Shown piece by piece: positions 54,816-64,000 of a stretch of DNA of 64,000 bases. The notes beneath the pieces were generated by a model, which saw only the letters and a program-made list of their open reading frames with translations, made no database searches and was not told where the DNA came from. A program made the translations under genes and the position numbers. Source of the stretch: Shewanella sp. Isolate11. Its GTDB lineage: Bacteria > Pseudomonadota > Gammaproteobacteria > Enterobacterales > Shewanellaceae. The first letter of the stretch is position 1. Each line of letters begins with the position of its first letter. The stretch lies in contig NZ_JAKEVF010000001.1 of assembly GCF_022398315.1 (NCBI RefSeq), forward strand, positions 1,092,587-1,156,586, given 5' to 3'.

Positions 54816-55946
54816 GTGAATAACAGGTTTCGTTTAGGTTTAATCATTAACCCTCTGGCTGGTTTAGGCGGCAGTGTCGCGTTGAAAGGTAGCGATGGTG
54901 TTGCCGATCAAGCATTGGCTCGCGGCGCTGAACCTAAAGCTCATTTGCGAATGACACAGGCATTACAGGTGGTTGCAGCTTATCAATCACGCATAGAGGT
55001 CATTACCGCTGCGGGGGCGATGGGTGGGGAGCTTGCTAAATCACTCGGCTTTAATGTGCAGGTGGTTTATCAAACCAGTGTAAACACCAGCGCCGAGGAT
55101 ACTCAGTTAGCCGCCAAAGCTATTCAGCAACATAATTTAGATTTGTTACTGTTTGCGGGTGGTGATGGCACTGCTCGGGATCTGTTTGATGTTGTCGATG
55201 AAACTCTACCGGTATTGGGTGTGCCTGCGGGAGTGAAAATCCATTCGGGAGTGTATGGCATTACGCCACATGCATCGGGAATGGTGCTGAAGATGTTGCT
55301 CGATGGTGAGCTGGTAAGCTTGATGTCTGCTGATGTTATGGACATCGATGAAACTGCATTTCGAGCTGGTACTGTTCGTGCCCGCCGCTTCGGTGAGATG
55401 TTAGTTCCAGCCGAGCCGCGCTATATTCAAGCGGTGAAGATGGGGGGCAAAGAGGTTGATAAGTTGGTGCTTAGCGATATTGCTGCCGAAGCCATTGAGC
55501 AGATGGAAGATGAGCTGTTCATTATGGGGTCTGGAAGTACGGTCGCTGCCGTGATGGAAGAACTGGGATTAGATAACACCCTACTTGGGGTCGATTTGAT
55601 CCAACATCAGCAGCTAGTCGCAAGCGATTTAAGCGCGGCTCAATTGCTAGCGTTAACAGTTAATCGTCCTTGTAAGTTAGTGATCACCTTAATTGGTGGC
55701 CAAGGACATATTCTTGGTCGTGGCAATCAGCAGTTATCGCCACAGCTTGTTCGTCAGGTAGGTAAAGACAATATTATAATTCTTGCCACAAAAACCAAGT
55801 TAAAAGCACTTGAAGGTCGGCCATTAATTGTGGATAGTGGCGACCCTGAACTCGATAGTGAGCTTTGTGGCTTTTATAAAATTGTCACGGGCTACCATGA
55901 TTATGTGATGTATCAGGTTGCGAACCCTGATCTTGTCACGGCATAA
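54816..55946 (+). CDS. ATP-NAD kinase-like protein (COG3199)
   Basis: 376 residues from a GTG. The ATP-NAD/diacylglycerol-kinase-type motif is LLLFAGGDGTARDLFDV, with GVPAGVKIHSGVYGITPHAS just after and LGVDLIQ later. This is the COG3199 group, predicted to phosphorylate NAD or a related polyol compound; it is distinct from NadK. A GAGAG lies before the start. Probably first of a three-gene run with yfcL and the SpoU gene (27 bp and 2 bp apart). Confidence 0.85.
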   Translation: MNNRFRLGLIINPLAGLGGSVALKGSDGVADQALARGAEPKAHLRMTQALQVVAAYQSRIEVITAAGAMGGELAKSLGFNVQVVYQTSVNTSAEDTQLAAKAIQQHNLDLLLFAGGDGTARDLFDVVDETLPVLGVPAGVKIHSGVYGITPHASGMVLKMLLDGELVSLMSADVMDIDETAFRAGTVRARRFGEMLVPAEPRYIQAVKMGGKEVDKLVLSDIAAEAIEQMEDELFIMGSGSTVAAVMEELGLDNTLLGVDLIQHQQLVASDLSAAQLLALTVNRPCKLVITLIGGQGHILGRGNQQLSPQLVRQVGKDNIIILATKTKLKALEGRPLIVDSGDPELDSELCGFYKIVTGYHDYVMYQVANPDLVTA

Positions 55947-55973
55947 ATAGATTTGAATAAAACTGGAGTAACC

Positions 55974-56255
55974 ATGTTAGAGCAGTATGAACAAGCATTA
56001 GACCAATGGATTGAAACTAAAGTCGCTCAAGGTGATGACGACCAACTTTTTGCCAGTGGCTATTTGCAGGGACATTTTGCCGTGGTGCTATCTCAGCTTG
56101 AAGTTGAGCAAGATTTGTCGCAACAGGCATTGGCAGAAAAGATGCAGCTTTGTTTAGCTACAGCCAAAACGGAATTAGAGCCCGCAGATTTCGTGTTAGT
56201 GCAAGATGCTTGGGATGAGCTACGCCAGCAGATCAATTCAGGTATTGCAGCCTAA
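55974..56255 (+). CDS. yfcL: YfcL family protein
   Basis: 93 residues matching E. coli YfcL, an uncharacterised small acidic helical protein. The shared segment is DDQLFASGYLQGHFAV. ATG at 55974 follows CTGGAG; an earlier in-frame TTG is less likely. The next gene starts 2 bp after the stop, so the two are coupled. Confidence 0.88.
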   Translation: MLEQYEQALDQWIETKVAQGDDDQLFASGYLQGHFAVVLSQLEVEQDLSQQALAEKMQLCLATAKTELEPADFVLVQDAWDELRQQINSGIAA

Positions 56256-56257
56256 CT

Positions 56258-56806
56258 ATGACAGAGAAACCTGCCCAAACCCGCTTGGTTACCATTGGGC
56301 TAGTGAACCCTAAAAGCCCGACGAATGTTGGCGGTGTAATGCGCGCGGCGGGTTGTTATCAAGCCGATGAGGTGAGGTATACGGGTAAGCGTTATGCTTT
56401 AGCTGCTTCACATCGAGGTGAGCAATACAATACCGACACCAAACGCGTGAGCCGGAATATTCCACTGATTGGCGTCGATAATTTGTTAGATGGACTCGAT
56501 GAAGATACTCAGGTTATCTGTGTCGATTTGGTCGAAGGCGCCATTCCTTTACCTGAGTTTCAACACCCTGACAAAGCGATTTATCTATTTGGCCCTGAAG
56601 ATGGCACCATAGACCAATCGCTGGTGGATAACGCCGATGCCGTGGTGTATGTTCCCACCGTGGGCTGTATGAATCTTGCTTCATCGGTCAACGTTCTGCT
56701 GTATGATCGTTTGGCTAAGAGTAATACACAGGGCAGTGATGAACTGATCCGCCAAAGCCGTGACACCAATAACCGGGTTAAAGTTAAAGATCATAAAAAC
56801 GCCTAA
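56258..56806 (+). CDS. SpoU/TrmH-family RNA methyltransferase
   Basis: A 182-residue SPOUT methyltransferase. Motifs run in the usual order: NPKSPTNVGGVMRAAGCYQA, then LFGPEDGTIDQSLVDNAD and VYVPTVGCMNLASSVNVLLY, which form the knotted SAM site. The family 2'-O-methylates tRNA or rRNA. The target is not determined. Convergent with mnmC, with only 6 bp between the stop codons. Confidence 0.9.
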   Translation: MTEKPAQTRLVTIGLVNPKSPTNVGGVMRAAGCYQADEVRYTGKRYALAASHRGEQYNTDTKRVSRNIPLIGVDNLLDGLDEDTQVICVDLVEGAIPLPEFQHPDKAIYLFGPEDGTIDQSLVDNADAVVYVPTVGCMNLASSVNVLLYDRLAKSNTQGSDELIRQSRDTNNRVKVKDHKNA

Positions 56807-56812
56807 AGCATT

Positions 56813-58867
56813 TTAAAACAGGGCCTTGCCTTTAACCAACTTTCGCATCCACATGCGGTTAGGGTTGAGCAGCCTTAGCACGTCAACAGAGGTCGGAATG
56901 ATCTCACCACATAGCTGGGCTGCGAGCAGCTCGGCAGCTAACGGACCAGATGTTAGTCCCCTAGAACCTAATCCACCTAAGACATATAAGCCGTGATGAA
57001 TCGGCGCCTGATAGGCTTGCCAATATTGACCGTGCGCCTTGCCTTGAGGTAGCGCTTGGTAGCGGCTTAATATAGATTCAAAATCGGGCGCACAGCCCAT
57101 CATGGGCGCATGATCTCGTGTGACCATGCGTACTCCCACTCTGGCGGAATGACCACTGATATCGACTTGTTCTTGTGCCCACTTTGCATCATAGCTGCTG
57201 CGGATTTTATATAAGTTGTCCAGTTGTTCCTTGCTGCTGTAGTCGAGGTTGTCGGGATCTTTAATATAACTGGCTCCAGTGCAATGCAGTTGTTCATGGG
57301 ATGGTGTTAAATAGCCGTGGGAACAAAGTACAGTATTAAGCGATCTAAGTTCACCCCGTGATGGAATGTGGCTGACCTGACCGCGAAAACCGCTGATAGG
57401 CAGATGTTGGGTTTGTGGGTAGTCGGTAAGGTGACGGCCATTTGCCAGAACCACATTACTAAATGGGCCAAATTGCATCTGCTGTTCACCCTGTTTAGCC
57501 TCTAGGTACCACATACCATCTCGTTGGTGTATTTCGCTTATATGAGTTTGATAGTGTTGTTCGACTTGGGTGATTTTTGCCGCCTTGTCGATAGCCGCGT
57601 GGCTTAATTGTTGCGGTGAAACCCAGCCGCCAAGTGGGTAATAAATCCCAGGATGATTGATCTCAATGCCGGCAATTTGATTCGCTTTTTCTGCACTAAC
57701 GGCTTGAGCAATAGATGCCGCCCAAGGCTGGCTGGTGATAATTTTGTCTAAGCGAGCATGACTGCGTTGATCAAATCCGGTTTGCAATATGCCACAAAAA
57801 TCATGGCTGATATCAAATCCTTGCTGAGTCAAAGATAAAATGCGTTGTCGGCTAAATAGATAACCTTGTATGAAATAGTGGCTAAGCACTCCATGTTCTG
57901 GTGTCAGTAGTGGATAGATGGCGCCTTGTTTATTGCCTGAGGCTTGCTGCCCTGGTGCTTGATCCATACAAAACAGTGATACTGCTTGGCCGCGCTCAGC
58001 AAGCGATAGTGCTAGGCAGGCGCTCGCGACTCCTCCCCCGATAATGGCGATATTTCCTGTATTAGCAGCCTCTAAAGGATTGTCGTTTAGGCTGGCATCT
58101 TGCTGCTGTTTTAGCGCTTGGCGCTCTTTGAGAGCAATCTCTTTACTGATGTTATCGACATTAAAAACCGGCTTTGTTTCGATGTAGAGTTTGTCACTTT
58201 CATGCCCACTCTTACTCTCACTGTCACGGCCTAATATATGAAGTGCAAAGCCTGCTTGATTGGCCTTAGGGTAGAAGCTATTGATGGCTTCACTGCTCAG
58301 CTGCTGATAAAGATCGCTTGGCAATAACACTTGGCTTTGTGGCGTTGAAAGTCTAGCCATTTGCCATAGAGCACCTTGGGACAAGGAATCAATAACGTTA
58401 ATGCTGCTGGGGATCCAATGGCTAATCCCTTGTGCGCCATTGCTGCAAAGCTTTCTTAGGCTAGTTTCAATCTCACCAATATGCAGATGAATACGTGATT
58501 TTCCCTCTCGGGCAATAACTGTGTGGCTACCTTGGCATTCGCTGCGATAGATATCGTTAAGTTGCAGGCGAATGTCTTCTAAGCTTGTGCCATCAAAGGT
58601 ATGACACTGCGTGACTAAATCAGCTAAATCATGGTGCTGAGCAATAAATAGATGAACAACTATAGTGATAGATGATGGGATGACAGCGAATCGCTGTAAT
58701 AGGGGAGTGAGTTGCTCTCCCATTATGGCGATACAAGGTGACTGTTGTGTGTCAGAACGGCTTAATAAATCTGTCATCGTTTTTTTATCACTTATATTTA
58801 TACTCATTTGCGGTTTTTGTTCGCGTTCTGCGGTTAAGGAATTTACTCTTAAACCGTTATTAGGCAT
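56813..58867 (-). CDS. mnmC: MnmC-like tRNA-modifying enzyme with a degenerate methyltransferase half
   Basis: About 684 residues. The C-terminal half (about 270-670) is an intact FAD oxidoreductase of the MnmC(o) type: NIAIIGGGVASACLALSLAE, then QASGNKQGAIYPLLTPEHGV and the final GLGSRGLTSGPLAAELLA. It converts cmnm5(s2)U34 of tRNA to nm5. The N-terminal 260 residues sit where the MnmC(m) methyltransferase should be but lack the Gly-rich SAM motif, and the usual LDGFAPAKNPDMW reads IDSLSQGALWQ. ATG at 58867 follows GCAGGT. Divergent from fabB. Confidence 0.88.
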   Translation of the reverse strand: MPNNGLRVNSLTAEREQKPQMSINISDKKTMTDLLSRSDTQQSPCIAIMGEQLTPLLQRFAVIPSSITIVVHLFIAQHHDLADLVTQCHTFDGTSLEDIRLQLNDIYRSECQGSHTVIAREGKSRIHLHIGEIETSLRKLCSNGAQGISHWIPSSINVIDSLSQGALWQMARLSTPQSQVLLPSDLYQQLSSEAINSFYPKANQAGFALHILGRDSESKSGHESDKLYIETKPVFNVDNISKEIALKERQALKQQQDASLNDNPLEAANTGNIAIIGGGVASACLALSLAERGQAVSLFCMDQAPGQQASGNKQGAIYPLLTPEHGVLSHYFIQGYLFSRQRILSLTQQGFDISHDFCGILQTGFDQRSHARLDKIITSQPWAASIAQAVSAEKANQIAGIEINHPGIYYPLGGWVSPQQLSHAAIDKAAKITQVEQHYQTHISEIHQRDGMWYLEAKQGEQQMQFGPFSNVVLANGRHLTDYPQTQHLPISGFRGQVSHIPSRGELRSLNTVLCSHGYLTPSHEQLHCTGASYIKDPDNLDYSSKEQLDNLYKIRSSYDAKWAQEQVDISGHSARVGVRMVTRDHAPMMGCAPDFESILSRYQALPQGKAHGQYWQAYQAPIHHGLYVLGGLGSRGLTSGPLAAELLAAQLCGEIIPTSVDVLRLLNPNRMWMRKLVKGKALF

Positions 58868-58935
58868 TATTTTACCTGCCTTTATGGAAAGCTGACCACT
58901 TAATTGCACTAAAAGCGCTACTATTGGCGCAGCAA

Positions 58936-58952
58936 AATTGGTACTAGATGTA
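58936..58952 (+). promoter_or_regulatory. Possible FadR site upstream of fabB
   Basis: AATTGGTACTAGATGTA shares about 10 of 17 positions with the FadR consensus. In E. coli FadR activates fabB. Located in the mnmC-fabB divergent gap, about 20 bp before fabB. Confidence 0.35.
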
Positions 58953-58970
58953 CGGAATGGATAGTAAATA

Positions 58971-60182
58971 ATGAAAAGAGTCGTGATCACCGGGCTTGGC
59001 GTCGTTTCAAGTATTGGTAATAACAAGCAAGAAGTCACCGAATCACTCAAAGCGGGTCGCAGTGGTATTACTCACTCAGATCAGTTTGAAGAGATGAACC
59101 TACGTAGTCATGTCTGGGGTGATATCAAGTTAGATCCTAAAGAACATATCGATCGTAAAGCGTTACGTTTTATGGGTGATGCAGCTGCCTACGCTTATAT
59201 CGCAATGGAGCAAGCAATCGCCGATGCAGGGTTAACTGAAGAGCAATATTCAAATCCCCGTGTAGGTATTATTGCCGGTACAGGTGGTGCATCATCGGCT
59301 AACCAAGTACAAGCTGCCGATACCCTGCGTGAAAAGGGGGTTAAGCGCGTTGGACCTTATATCGTTCCTCGTATCATGGCGAGTACTGCGAGTGCTTGTC
59401 TAGCGACACCATTTAAAATTAAAGGCATGAACTATTCAATTAGCTCTGCTTGTGCAACCAGTGCTCATTGTATTGGCCACGCGGTTGAACTGATCCAGAT
59501 GGGCAAACAAGATATGGTGTTTGCGGGTGGTGCAGAAGAAGTTGATTGGACGCTCACCATGGGCTTCGATGCTATGGGTGCACTATCTACTAAGTACAAT
59601 GATTGCCCAGAAAAGGCTTCACGTACTTATGATGCTGACCGTGATGGTTTTGTTATCTCTGGTGGTGGCGGCATCGTAGTTGTCGAAGAACTTGAACATG
59701 CACTTGCTCGTGGCGCAAAAATCTATGCTGAAGTGATTGGTTATGGCGCATCTTCTGATGGTTATGACATGGTTGCTCCTTCAGGTGAAGGTGCTGTGCG
59801 TTGTATGCAGATGGCTTTGGCTGATGTTGATACGCCTATCGATTACATCAACACTCATGGTACTTCTACGCCAGTGGGTGATATGCGTGAACTCGAAGCG
59901 CTAGCAGAAACCTTTGGTGATAAGCTTCCAGCAATTGCATCGACTAAGTCGCTAACGGGTCACGCCCTTGGTGCTGCTGGTGTACATGAAGCTATCTATA
60001 GCTTAATCATGATGGAAAACAGCTTTATTGCGCCAAGCATCAATATTGATAATGTTGATGAGAAAGCGGTTGGTATGCCAATTGTGACAGAATATCGCGA
60101 TGCTGAACTGAATACTATTATGAGCAACAGCTTCGGTTTCGGTGGTACCAACGCAACTTTGGTCATGCGTAAATATAAGTAA
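58971..60182 (+). CDS. fabB: 3-oxoacyl-ACP synthase I FabB
   Basis: A 403-residue condensing enzyme needed for unsaturated fatty-acid synthesis. The catalytic Cys lies in [12 protein letters not shown], the two His in [13 protein letters not shown] and [14 protein letters not shown], and the Gly-rich C-terminal [14 protein letters not shown] is intact. Starts with [18 protein letters not shown]. Length matches E. coli FabB (406 aa). Ends at a strong terminator. Confidence 0.97.
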   Translation: MKRVVITGLGVVSSIGNNKQEVTESLKAGRSGITHSDQFEEMNLRSHVWGDIKLDPKEHIDRKALRFMGDAAAYAYIAMEQAIADAGLTEEQYSNPRVGIIAGTGGASSANQVQAADTLREKGVKRVGPYIVPRIMASTASACLATPFKIKGMNYSISSACATSAHCIGHAVELIQMGKQDMVFAGGAEEVDWTLTMGFDAMGALSTKYNDCPEKASRTYDADRDGFVISGGGGIVVVEELEHALARGAKIYAEVIGYGASSDGYDMVAPSGEGAVRCMQMALADVDTPIDYINTHGTSTPVGDMRELEALAETFGDKLPAIASTKSLTGHALGAAGVHEAIYSLIMMENSFIAPSINIDNVDEKAVGMPIVTEYRDAELNTIMSNSFGFGGTNATLVMRKYK

Positions 60183-60205
60183 TTGCCTACAGCAATGACT
60201 CAATA

Positions 60206-60235
60206 AAAAAGGGAAGCTTATGGCTTCCCTTTTTG
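60206..60235 (+). terminator. Terminator after fabB
   Basis: Stem AAAAGGGAAGC/GCTTCCCTTTT with a 5-base loop and T-run. Confidence 0.92.
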
Positions 60236-60336
60236 TTTCCTTATTTAAGCTCGATTGGCATAAACAAGTGAGTTAATTTACGTGCATTTGGTTCACGTAT
60301 ATTGTGGCTATCGTCTTATATTGATTGGCCTTACTC

Positions 60337-61074
60337 TTATTGAGCATTAAGCTGCTGGCCAGTGATCTCTTTTGAGTCATCACCCATAAGATAAAGATAA
60401 GTCGCCATGATCTCTTCGGGTGTTTTTAATGTCTGCGGATTTTCTGCAGGATAAGCATTAGCACGCATCTTAGTGCGAGTGGCGCCGGGATTAATACTGT
60501 TGGCGCGAAGTGAAGTGCCTTGGTATTCGTGGGCAATTGATTGCATCATTCCTTCGGTGGCAAATTTTGAAATAGCGTATTCGCCCCAGAAAGCACGTCC
60601 TTGTCGACCCACACTGCTAGAGGTAAATATGATTGACGCACTCGGCGCTTTTTTCATTACCGGGATTAGCGCTTTGGTCATCATGATCTCTGCAACCAAA
60701 TTAACTTGAAGTACCTCTTTTACTGAGCTCATAGAGATATGCTCAAATGGACCAAGCACCCCTAATAAACTGGCATTGTGCAGTAGGCCATCAAGGTGAC
60801 CAAATTGCTGTTCAATGGTCTCAGCCATATCAATATAATTTTGCTCCGTTGCGCCATTAAGATCTAAAGGCACAATTGCTGGAGTAGGGTAGCCAGCTTG
60901 TTCTATTTCGTCATAAACAGCTTCAAGTTTTTTGACTGTGCGTCCAAGTAGAATAACGGTAGCGCCATGCTGGGCATAAGTCAGTGCGGCAATACGCCCA
61001 ATACCATCACCTGCTCCTGTGACAAGAATCGTTTTATCTGTTAATAAATCTTTTGCTGCCTGATATTCCAACAT
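60337..61074 (-). CDS. yciK: YciK-like short-chain dehydrogenase/reductase
   Basis: 245 residues. NAD(P) motif ILVTGAGDGIGRIAALTYAQ, NAG-equivalent LLHNASLLG, catalytic Ser in FTSSSVGRQGRA and the YxxxK pair in EYAISKFATEG. The overall sequence resembles E. coli YciK, whose substrate is unknown. Isolated gene; the about 260 bp up to the lipase start hold only promoter-like AT-rich DNA. Confidence 0.9.
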   Translation of the reverse strand: MLEYQAAKDLLTDKTILVTGAGDGIGRIAALTYAQHGATVILLGRTVKKLEAVYDEIEQAGYPTPAIVPLDLNGATEQNYIDMAETIEQQFGHLDGLLHNASLLGVLGPFEHISMSSVKEVLQVNLVAEIMMTKALIPVMKKAPSASIIFTSSSVGRQGRAFWGEYAISKFATEGMMQSIAHEYQGTSLRANSINPGATRTKMRANAYPAENPQTLKTPEEIMATYLYLMGDDSKEITGQQLNAQ

Positions 61075-61334
61075 GAGTTCATTTTTCCTGTTAGCGGAAT
61101 TACCCGCTATTTCTATGGTTTAAATAAGCCTAAAACAAGCGTTTAAAACAAATGATTCATTTCAGGCTGTTTATCTATTGTTCAGATGTGACAAAAATGT
61201 AGCTAACTCACTAATTTTACGTTAACTTGATTAATACTAAGGACTAAAAAAGTCCTATTGGTCACGCATGGATGACTATTGTGACCAATTTTTTGGGAAA
61301 ACAAAATTATTACAACAAGATTTGGGGAAAAAAG

Positions 61335-63806
61335 ATGAAAAGACTCTTTTTAGGGGTCGCAATTGCGTCCGCATTAGGAATGGCTGGCTGTAGTGAAGAC
61401 AGTGTTGATGAACTGGCAGCAAATACTCAACCACTGCTTCCTCAATCTCATATTGCATTTGATCCTGCTAATAGTGTTGTACCGCTACCAAATGACCTGT
61501 TATTTAGTGGTACTACCGATGGCACTCTCACTATGCCAGGCGAAATGAGTGACGGTAGCAGCGACTATACCGATCCTCAGATGGCCTTGGGCGCTCTCGA
61601 TGGTTGGTCTACCACATCTCCTATTTCAATCTCAGTTGATCCAGCCGATGATCATGATGGCAATCCGCAAAGTTTGTCTGCCGCTTCGGTATTTCAACCT
61701 GGAGCAGTACGCGTTTTTGAGGCAACCGTTGGTGGGCCGTTATCATCGGATCCAGAATGTCAGTCAGCGCCTTCGGTATCGGCTTGTAAAGTCGGTGATG
61801 AATTACAGTTTGGCGTTGATTTTGTTTCAAAAGCATCGGGTAATACCATCGCCATCGTGCCGCTAAAGCCACTGAAACCTGGGCAATCATATCTTTATGC
61901 AACCACAACACTGATCCAAGACTCTGCCGGTCAGGCGGTTGCTGCGTCTTCAAGCTATAACTCGTTAAAGCTGGATATCGAAACGCAACCGCTGGAAACC
62001 GACGATCAGTTGATGTTGCAAACTTTAGTCAATAGCTATGAAAAAGGGATGTCAGCTGAGCACGGCGTCGACACATCGACCATTACCTATTCTGGTTTGT
62101 TCACGACCCAATCGATTGCTGACGTCTATGAGACGACCAAATTATTGATGCTGCAAGATGGTTCTCCTTTTGCGCCATCGATGACAGTGCCTCAGCCACA
62201 TCCACTTGGATTGACAGTTGCTCAGGCGGCGGGATTAACTTCGGCAGATGGTGTGGCTTATGCGCTTGCTAGTTTGGCCGATGTATATGTCGCAGAACTC
62301 ACACTACCAACCTATGGCAGCTGTAGTTCGGCAAGTTGTTCTGGTATCGATGGCCATTGGAAAGCCCTAGGCGACAGTCCTGTTGCTGTATTGCTTGCGC
62401 TGCAGGCGGGTACCATGAGTCAGCAAAATTATGCTGCTCAAGCCATGGCTTATGGCATAGACCCTACAGCGGCTCTTGCCGATCCGGCCTTGTTAGCTGG
62501 TAAAGCTTGGTTACTCGATGATGGTACGGCCGCAGATAAGGCAAAACATCTGACCAAATTTAATCCCATTCCTGCACCTACTGGCAGTGAAACTGTGCCA
62601 GTGTTGATTTCAATGCCGAATGCTCAGCGTTTGGCTGCATTTTATGCCAGTCAGGGAGGAACTTTCACTCCACCGACAGCAGGCTGGCCAACGACGATTG
62701 CGATGCATGGTTTAGGCGGCGCGAAAGAGATGTCATTGGCTTATGCTGGTAGCTATGCTGCAATGGGCGTTGCTACTATTGCCATCGATATGCCACTGCA
62801 TGGCGCGCGTTCATTCGATGCTGACGGCGATGGCATCTATGAGGTTTCTGCAACAGATCCAAGTTTTGGGGCGATTATCGGTACACCTGATGCCTTTAAT
62901 AATGGTAATCCATTAGTGTTTGTGAATATCGAAAGTACCTTGTCTGTCCGTGACAACTTTAAACAAGCTACGGTTGATCATCTTGCGTTGCGTGTCGCAC
63001 TTACCGGACTAGCTGGTGGTCTGGAGCAAGCGCAAATGCCGCAGATGTTTGATGTGAGCAAGATCAGTGCTCAGGGACTTAGTTTAGGTGCCATTGTAGG
63101 AGCCGATTTTGCAACTTATGCCAATAGCGGTTTGACTCACCCTGATGGCAGCGATTTAAGTTATGTTCATGCCTTAAATGCGGTGTCTTTGGTTGCACCA
63201 TCGGGCGGATTATCGGGTACCTTTATTGGTTCAGCCACTTTTGGACCAGTCCTGTTTGCCAATGTCACAGCAAGCGCGACGTTCCAAGCTTTGGTTGATG
63301 CCGCTAATACTCAAGGTTATGCGCCTGGTAGCACTGAATATGCCGCCCTAGTGCAAGCCGTTTATGCTGAGTTTTTACCGACGTTTGCCTTTGCGGTACA
63401 AACCGTGATCGATGGCGCTGATCCGATTAACCATGCGGCAATGTTAAAAGATACGGGCTTACCGGTTCATGTTATCGAAGTGGTGGGCGATGGTAGCAAT
63501 TTAGCCGATCAGGTTTTGCCTAATAGCGTCGATAACTTCCCGACAGCGGGTACCGAACCCTTTATTGCAAACCTTGGCTTAGGCTGTATTGACAGCACTA
63601 CGGCAGGTTCTGGTGCTGTTCGCTTTACCAAAGGGCATCACAGCTCGATAGTGAGCCCAAGTGAAGTGCCTAGTGTGACCGATGGCAGCGCTGCGGCCGC
63701 AACGGCTGAAATGCAGCAGCAGGTGGCTGGTTTTGCCAATAGTGCTGGCCAAGGTCAAGCGACAATCATGGTGACAGATAGTACTGTGATCCAACCTTGT
63801 CAGTAA
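61335..63806 (+). CDS. Surface lipase lipoprotein (VolA/Pla-1/cef type)
   Basis: About 823 residues. The signal ends in a lipobox LGMAGC, so the protein should be a lipoprotein. The start of the mature part (HIAFDPANSVVPLPNDLLFS) is typical of the Pla-1/cef extracellular lipase family; Vibrio VolA of this family is a surface lysophospholipase. The nucleophile elbow is QGLSLGAIVGAD; upstream MHGLGGAKEM supplies the oxyanion loop, and a His lies near the end (KGHHSSIVSP). ATG at 61335 follows GGGGAAAAAAG. It probably releases fatty acids for FadL/FadIJ. Confidence 0.88.
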   Translation: MKRLFLGVAIASALGMAGCSEDSVDELAANTQPLLPQSHIAFDPANSVVPLPNDLLFSGTTDGTLTMPGEMSDGSSDYTDPQMALGALDGWSTTSPISISVDPADDHDGNPQSLSAASVFQPGAVRVFEATVGGPLSSDPECQSAPSVSACKVGDELQFGVDFVSKASGNTIAIVPLKPLKPGQSYLYATTTLIQDSAGQAVAASSSYNSLKLDIETQPLETDDQLMLQTLVNSYEKGMSAEHGVDTSTITYSGLFTTQSIADVYETTKLLMLQDGSPFAPSMTVPQPHPLGLTVAQAAGLTSADGVAYALASLADVYVAELTLPTYGSCSSASCSGIDGHWKALGDSPVAVLLALQAGTMSQQNYAAQAMAYGIDPTAALADPALLAGKAWLLDDGTAADKAKHLTKFNPIPAPTGSETVPVLISMPNAQRLAAFYASQGGTFTPPTAGWPTTIAMHGLGGAKEMSLAYAGSYAAMGVATIAIDMPLHGARSFDADGDGIYEVSATDPSFGAIIGTPDAFNNGNPLVFVNIESTLSVRDNFKQATVDHLALRVALTGLAGGLEQAQMPQMFDVSKISAQGLSLGAIVGADFATYANSGLTHPDGSDLSYVHALNAVSLVAPSGGLSGTFIGSATFGPVLFANVTASATFQALVDAANTQGYAPGSTEYAALVQAVYAEFLPTFAFAVQTVIDGADPINHAAMLKDTGLPVHVIEVVGDGSNLADQVLPNSVDNFPTAGTEPFIANLGLGCIDSTTAGSGAVRFTKGHHSSIVSPSEVPSVTDGSAAAATAEMQQQVAGFANSAGQGQATIMVTDSTVIQPCQ

Positions 63807-63826
63807 CCTCGCAGGTTTGATGTAAG

Positions 63827-63851
63827 AGCCCAGCTTCGGCTGGGCTTTTTG
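63827..63851 (+). terminator. Terminator after the lipase gene
   Basis: Stem AGCCCAGC/GCTGGGCT with a TTCG tetraloop and T-run. Confidence 0.95.
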
Positions 63852-63860
63852 TTGTCATTC

Positions 63861-64000
63861 TAAAACCACCTCCTATGGAGGTGGTGAACGTCTGATTTAG
63901 GCTATGCCTGAAGGTTGCTCATGCTAAATACTAACTTTGTTTGTAACCAGCAAATAAAGAGAGGTAAATAGCATGAGCAGATATGAATCAGCTTCGCACG
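63861..64000 (+). mobile_element. Left part of an IS200/IS605-type element (cut by window edge)
   Basis: A perfect 9-bp hairpin ACCACCTCC/GGAGGTGGT (63865-63885), as found at the ends of IS200/IS605 elements, lies about 90 bp before the start of a transposase-like reading frame. The exact left boundary and right end are not seen. Confidence 0.65.
63973..64000 (+). CDS. tnpA: IS200/IS605-type transposase TnpA (N-terminus only)
   Basis: Only nine codons are inside the window: MSRYESASH. As I recall, IS200-type transposases often begin with such a peptide. GAGAGG lies about 8 bases before the ATG. Family assignment rests on these residues and the upstream hairpin. Confidence 0.55.

Noticed and set aside
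58868..59050. N-terminal extension of mnmC to an upstream start at 59050
   Set aside because: It would overlap fabB, has unrelated hydrophobic sequence, and the ATG at 58867 has a suitable ribosome binding site.

Overview
The window looks like the chromosome of a marine gammaproteobacterium, very probably Shewanella. The reasons are the block sixA / smrB / prmB / aroC / MFS / NAD-kinase-like / yfcL / spoU / mnmC / fabB, the fadIJ pair preceded by a FadR-like box, a MoxR-Bat operon, a surface lipase of the VolA/Pla-1 type, and dispersed short inverted-terminal-repeat elements. Base composition looks moderate and even, except for an AT-rich block around 45.0-46.8 kb. Nearly all genes are housekeeping or metabolic. 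No rRNA, tRNA, prophage or CRISPR array was seen.

Layout. 0-9.4 kb: ppiC, a GNAT acetyltransferase, an S4 RNA-binding protein, an RraB-like protein, a NERD protein with two degenerate kinase modules, a TauE/SafE permease and sbcDC. 9.6-14.9 kb: M23 endopeptidase, SprT/YgjP-like metallopeptidase, DUF3010 protein, DEAD-box helicase and a patatin-like protein. 15.1-19.3 kb: nrdDG behind tandem NrdR boxes and an FNR/EtrA-like site, yibL, ribA. 19.3-24.8 kb (minus strand): DUF2132 protein, rhodanese, DUF2892 protein, RND pump and its adaptor. 24.9-28.5 kb (minus): VOC protein, FadL-type porin, putP. 29.1-37.5 kb (minus): ECF sigma factor with a DUF3379 protein, then the six-gene moxR-DUF58-DUF4381-batA-batB/C-batD operon. 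37.8-41.4 kb: fadIJ. 41.5-47 kb: an accessory-looking block with a small membrane protein, a secreted repeat protein carrying ten AGFPHVKF units, a 39-residue companion peptide and a large periplasmic-sensor GGDEF-EAL protein. 47.2-61 kb: M16 peptidase, sixA, smrB, prmB, aroC, MFS, NAD-kinase-like, yfcL, spoU, mnmC, fabB, yciK. 61.3-63.8 kb: lipase lipoprotein. The right edge cuts into an IS200/IS605-type element.

Linked functions. Fatty-acid handling recurs: FadL uptake, FadIJ oxidation, FabB synthesis and a lipase. FadR-like sequences, good at fadI and weak at fabB and fadL, suggest one regulon. Anaerobic nucleotide reduction (nrdDG) has both deoxynucleotide (NrdR) and oxygen (FNR/EtrA) control signals.

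The most unusual item is the repeat-protein locus at 41.87-42.51 kb. A Sec-exported protein is built almost entirely of a 13-residue repeat. It is followed 17 bp downstream by a 39-residue peptide whose C-terminus carries a diverged copy of the same motif (AGLEHLEVIP against AGFPHVKFKP). A c-di-GMP sensor gene lies directly upstream on the same strand. I do not recognise this family.
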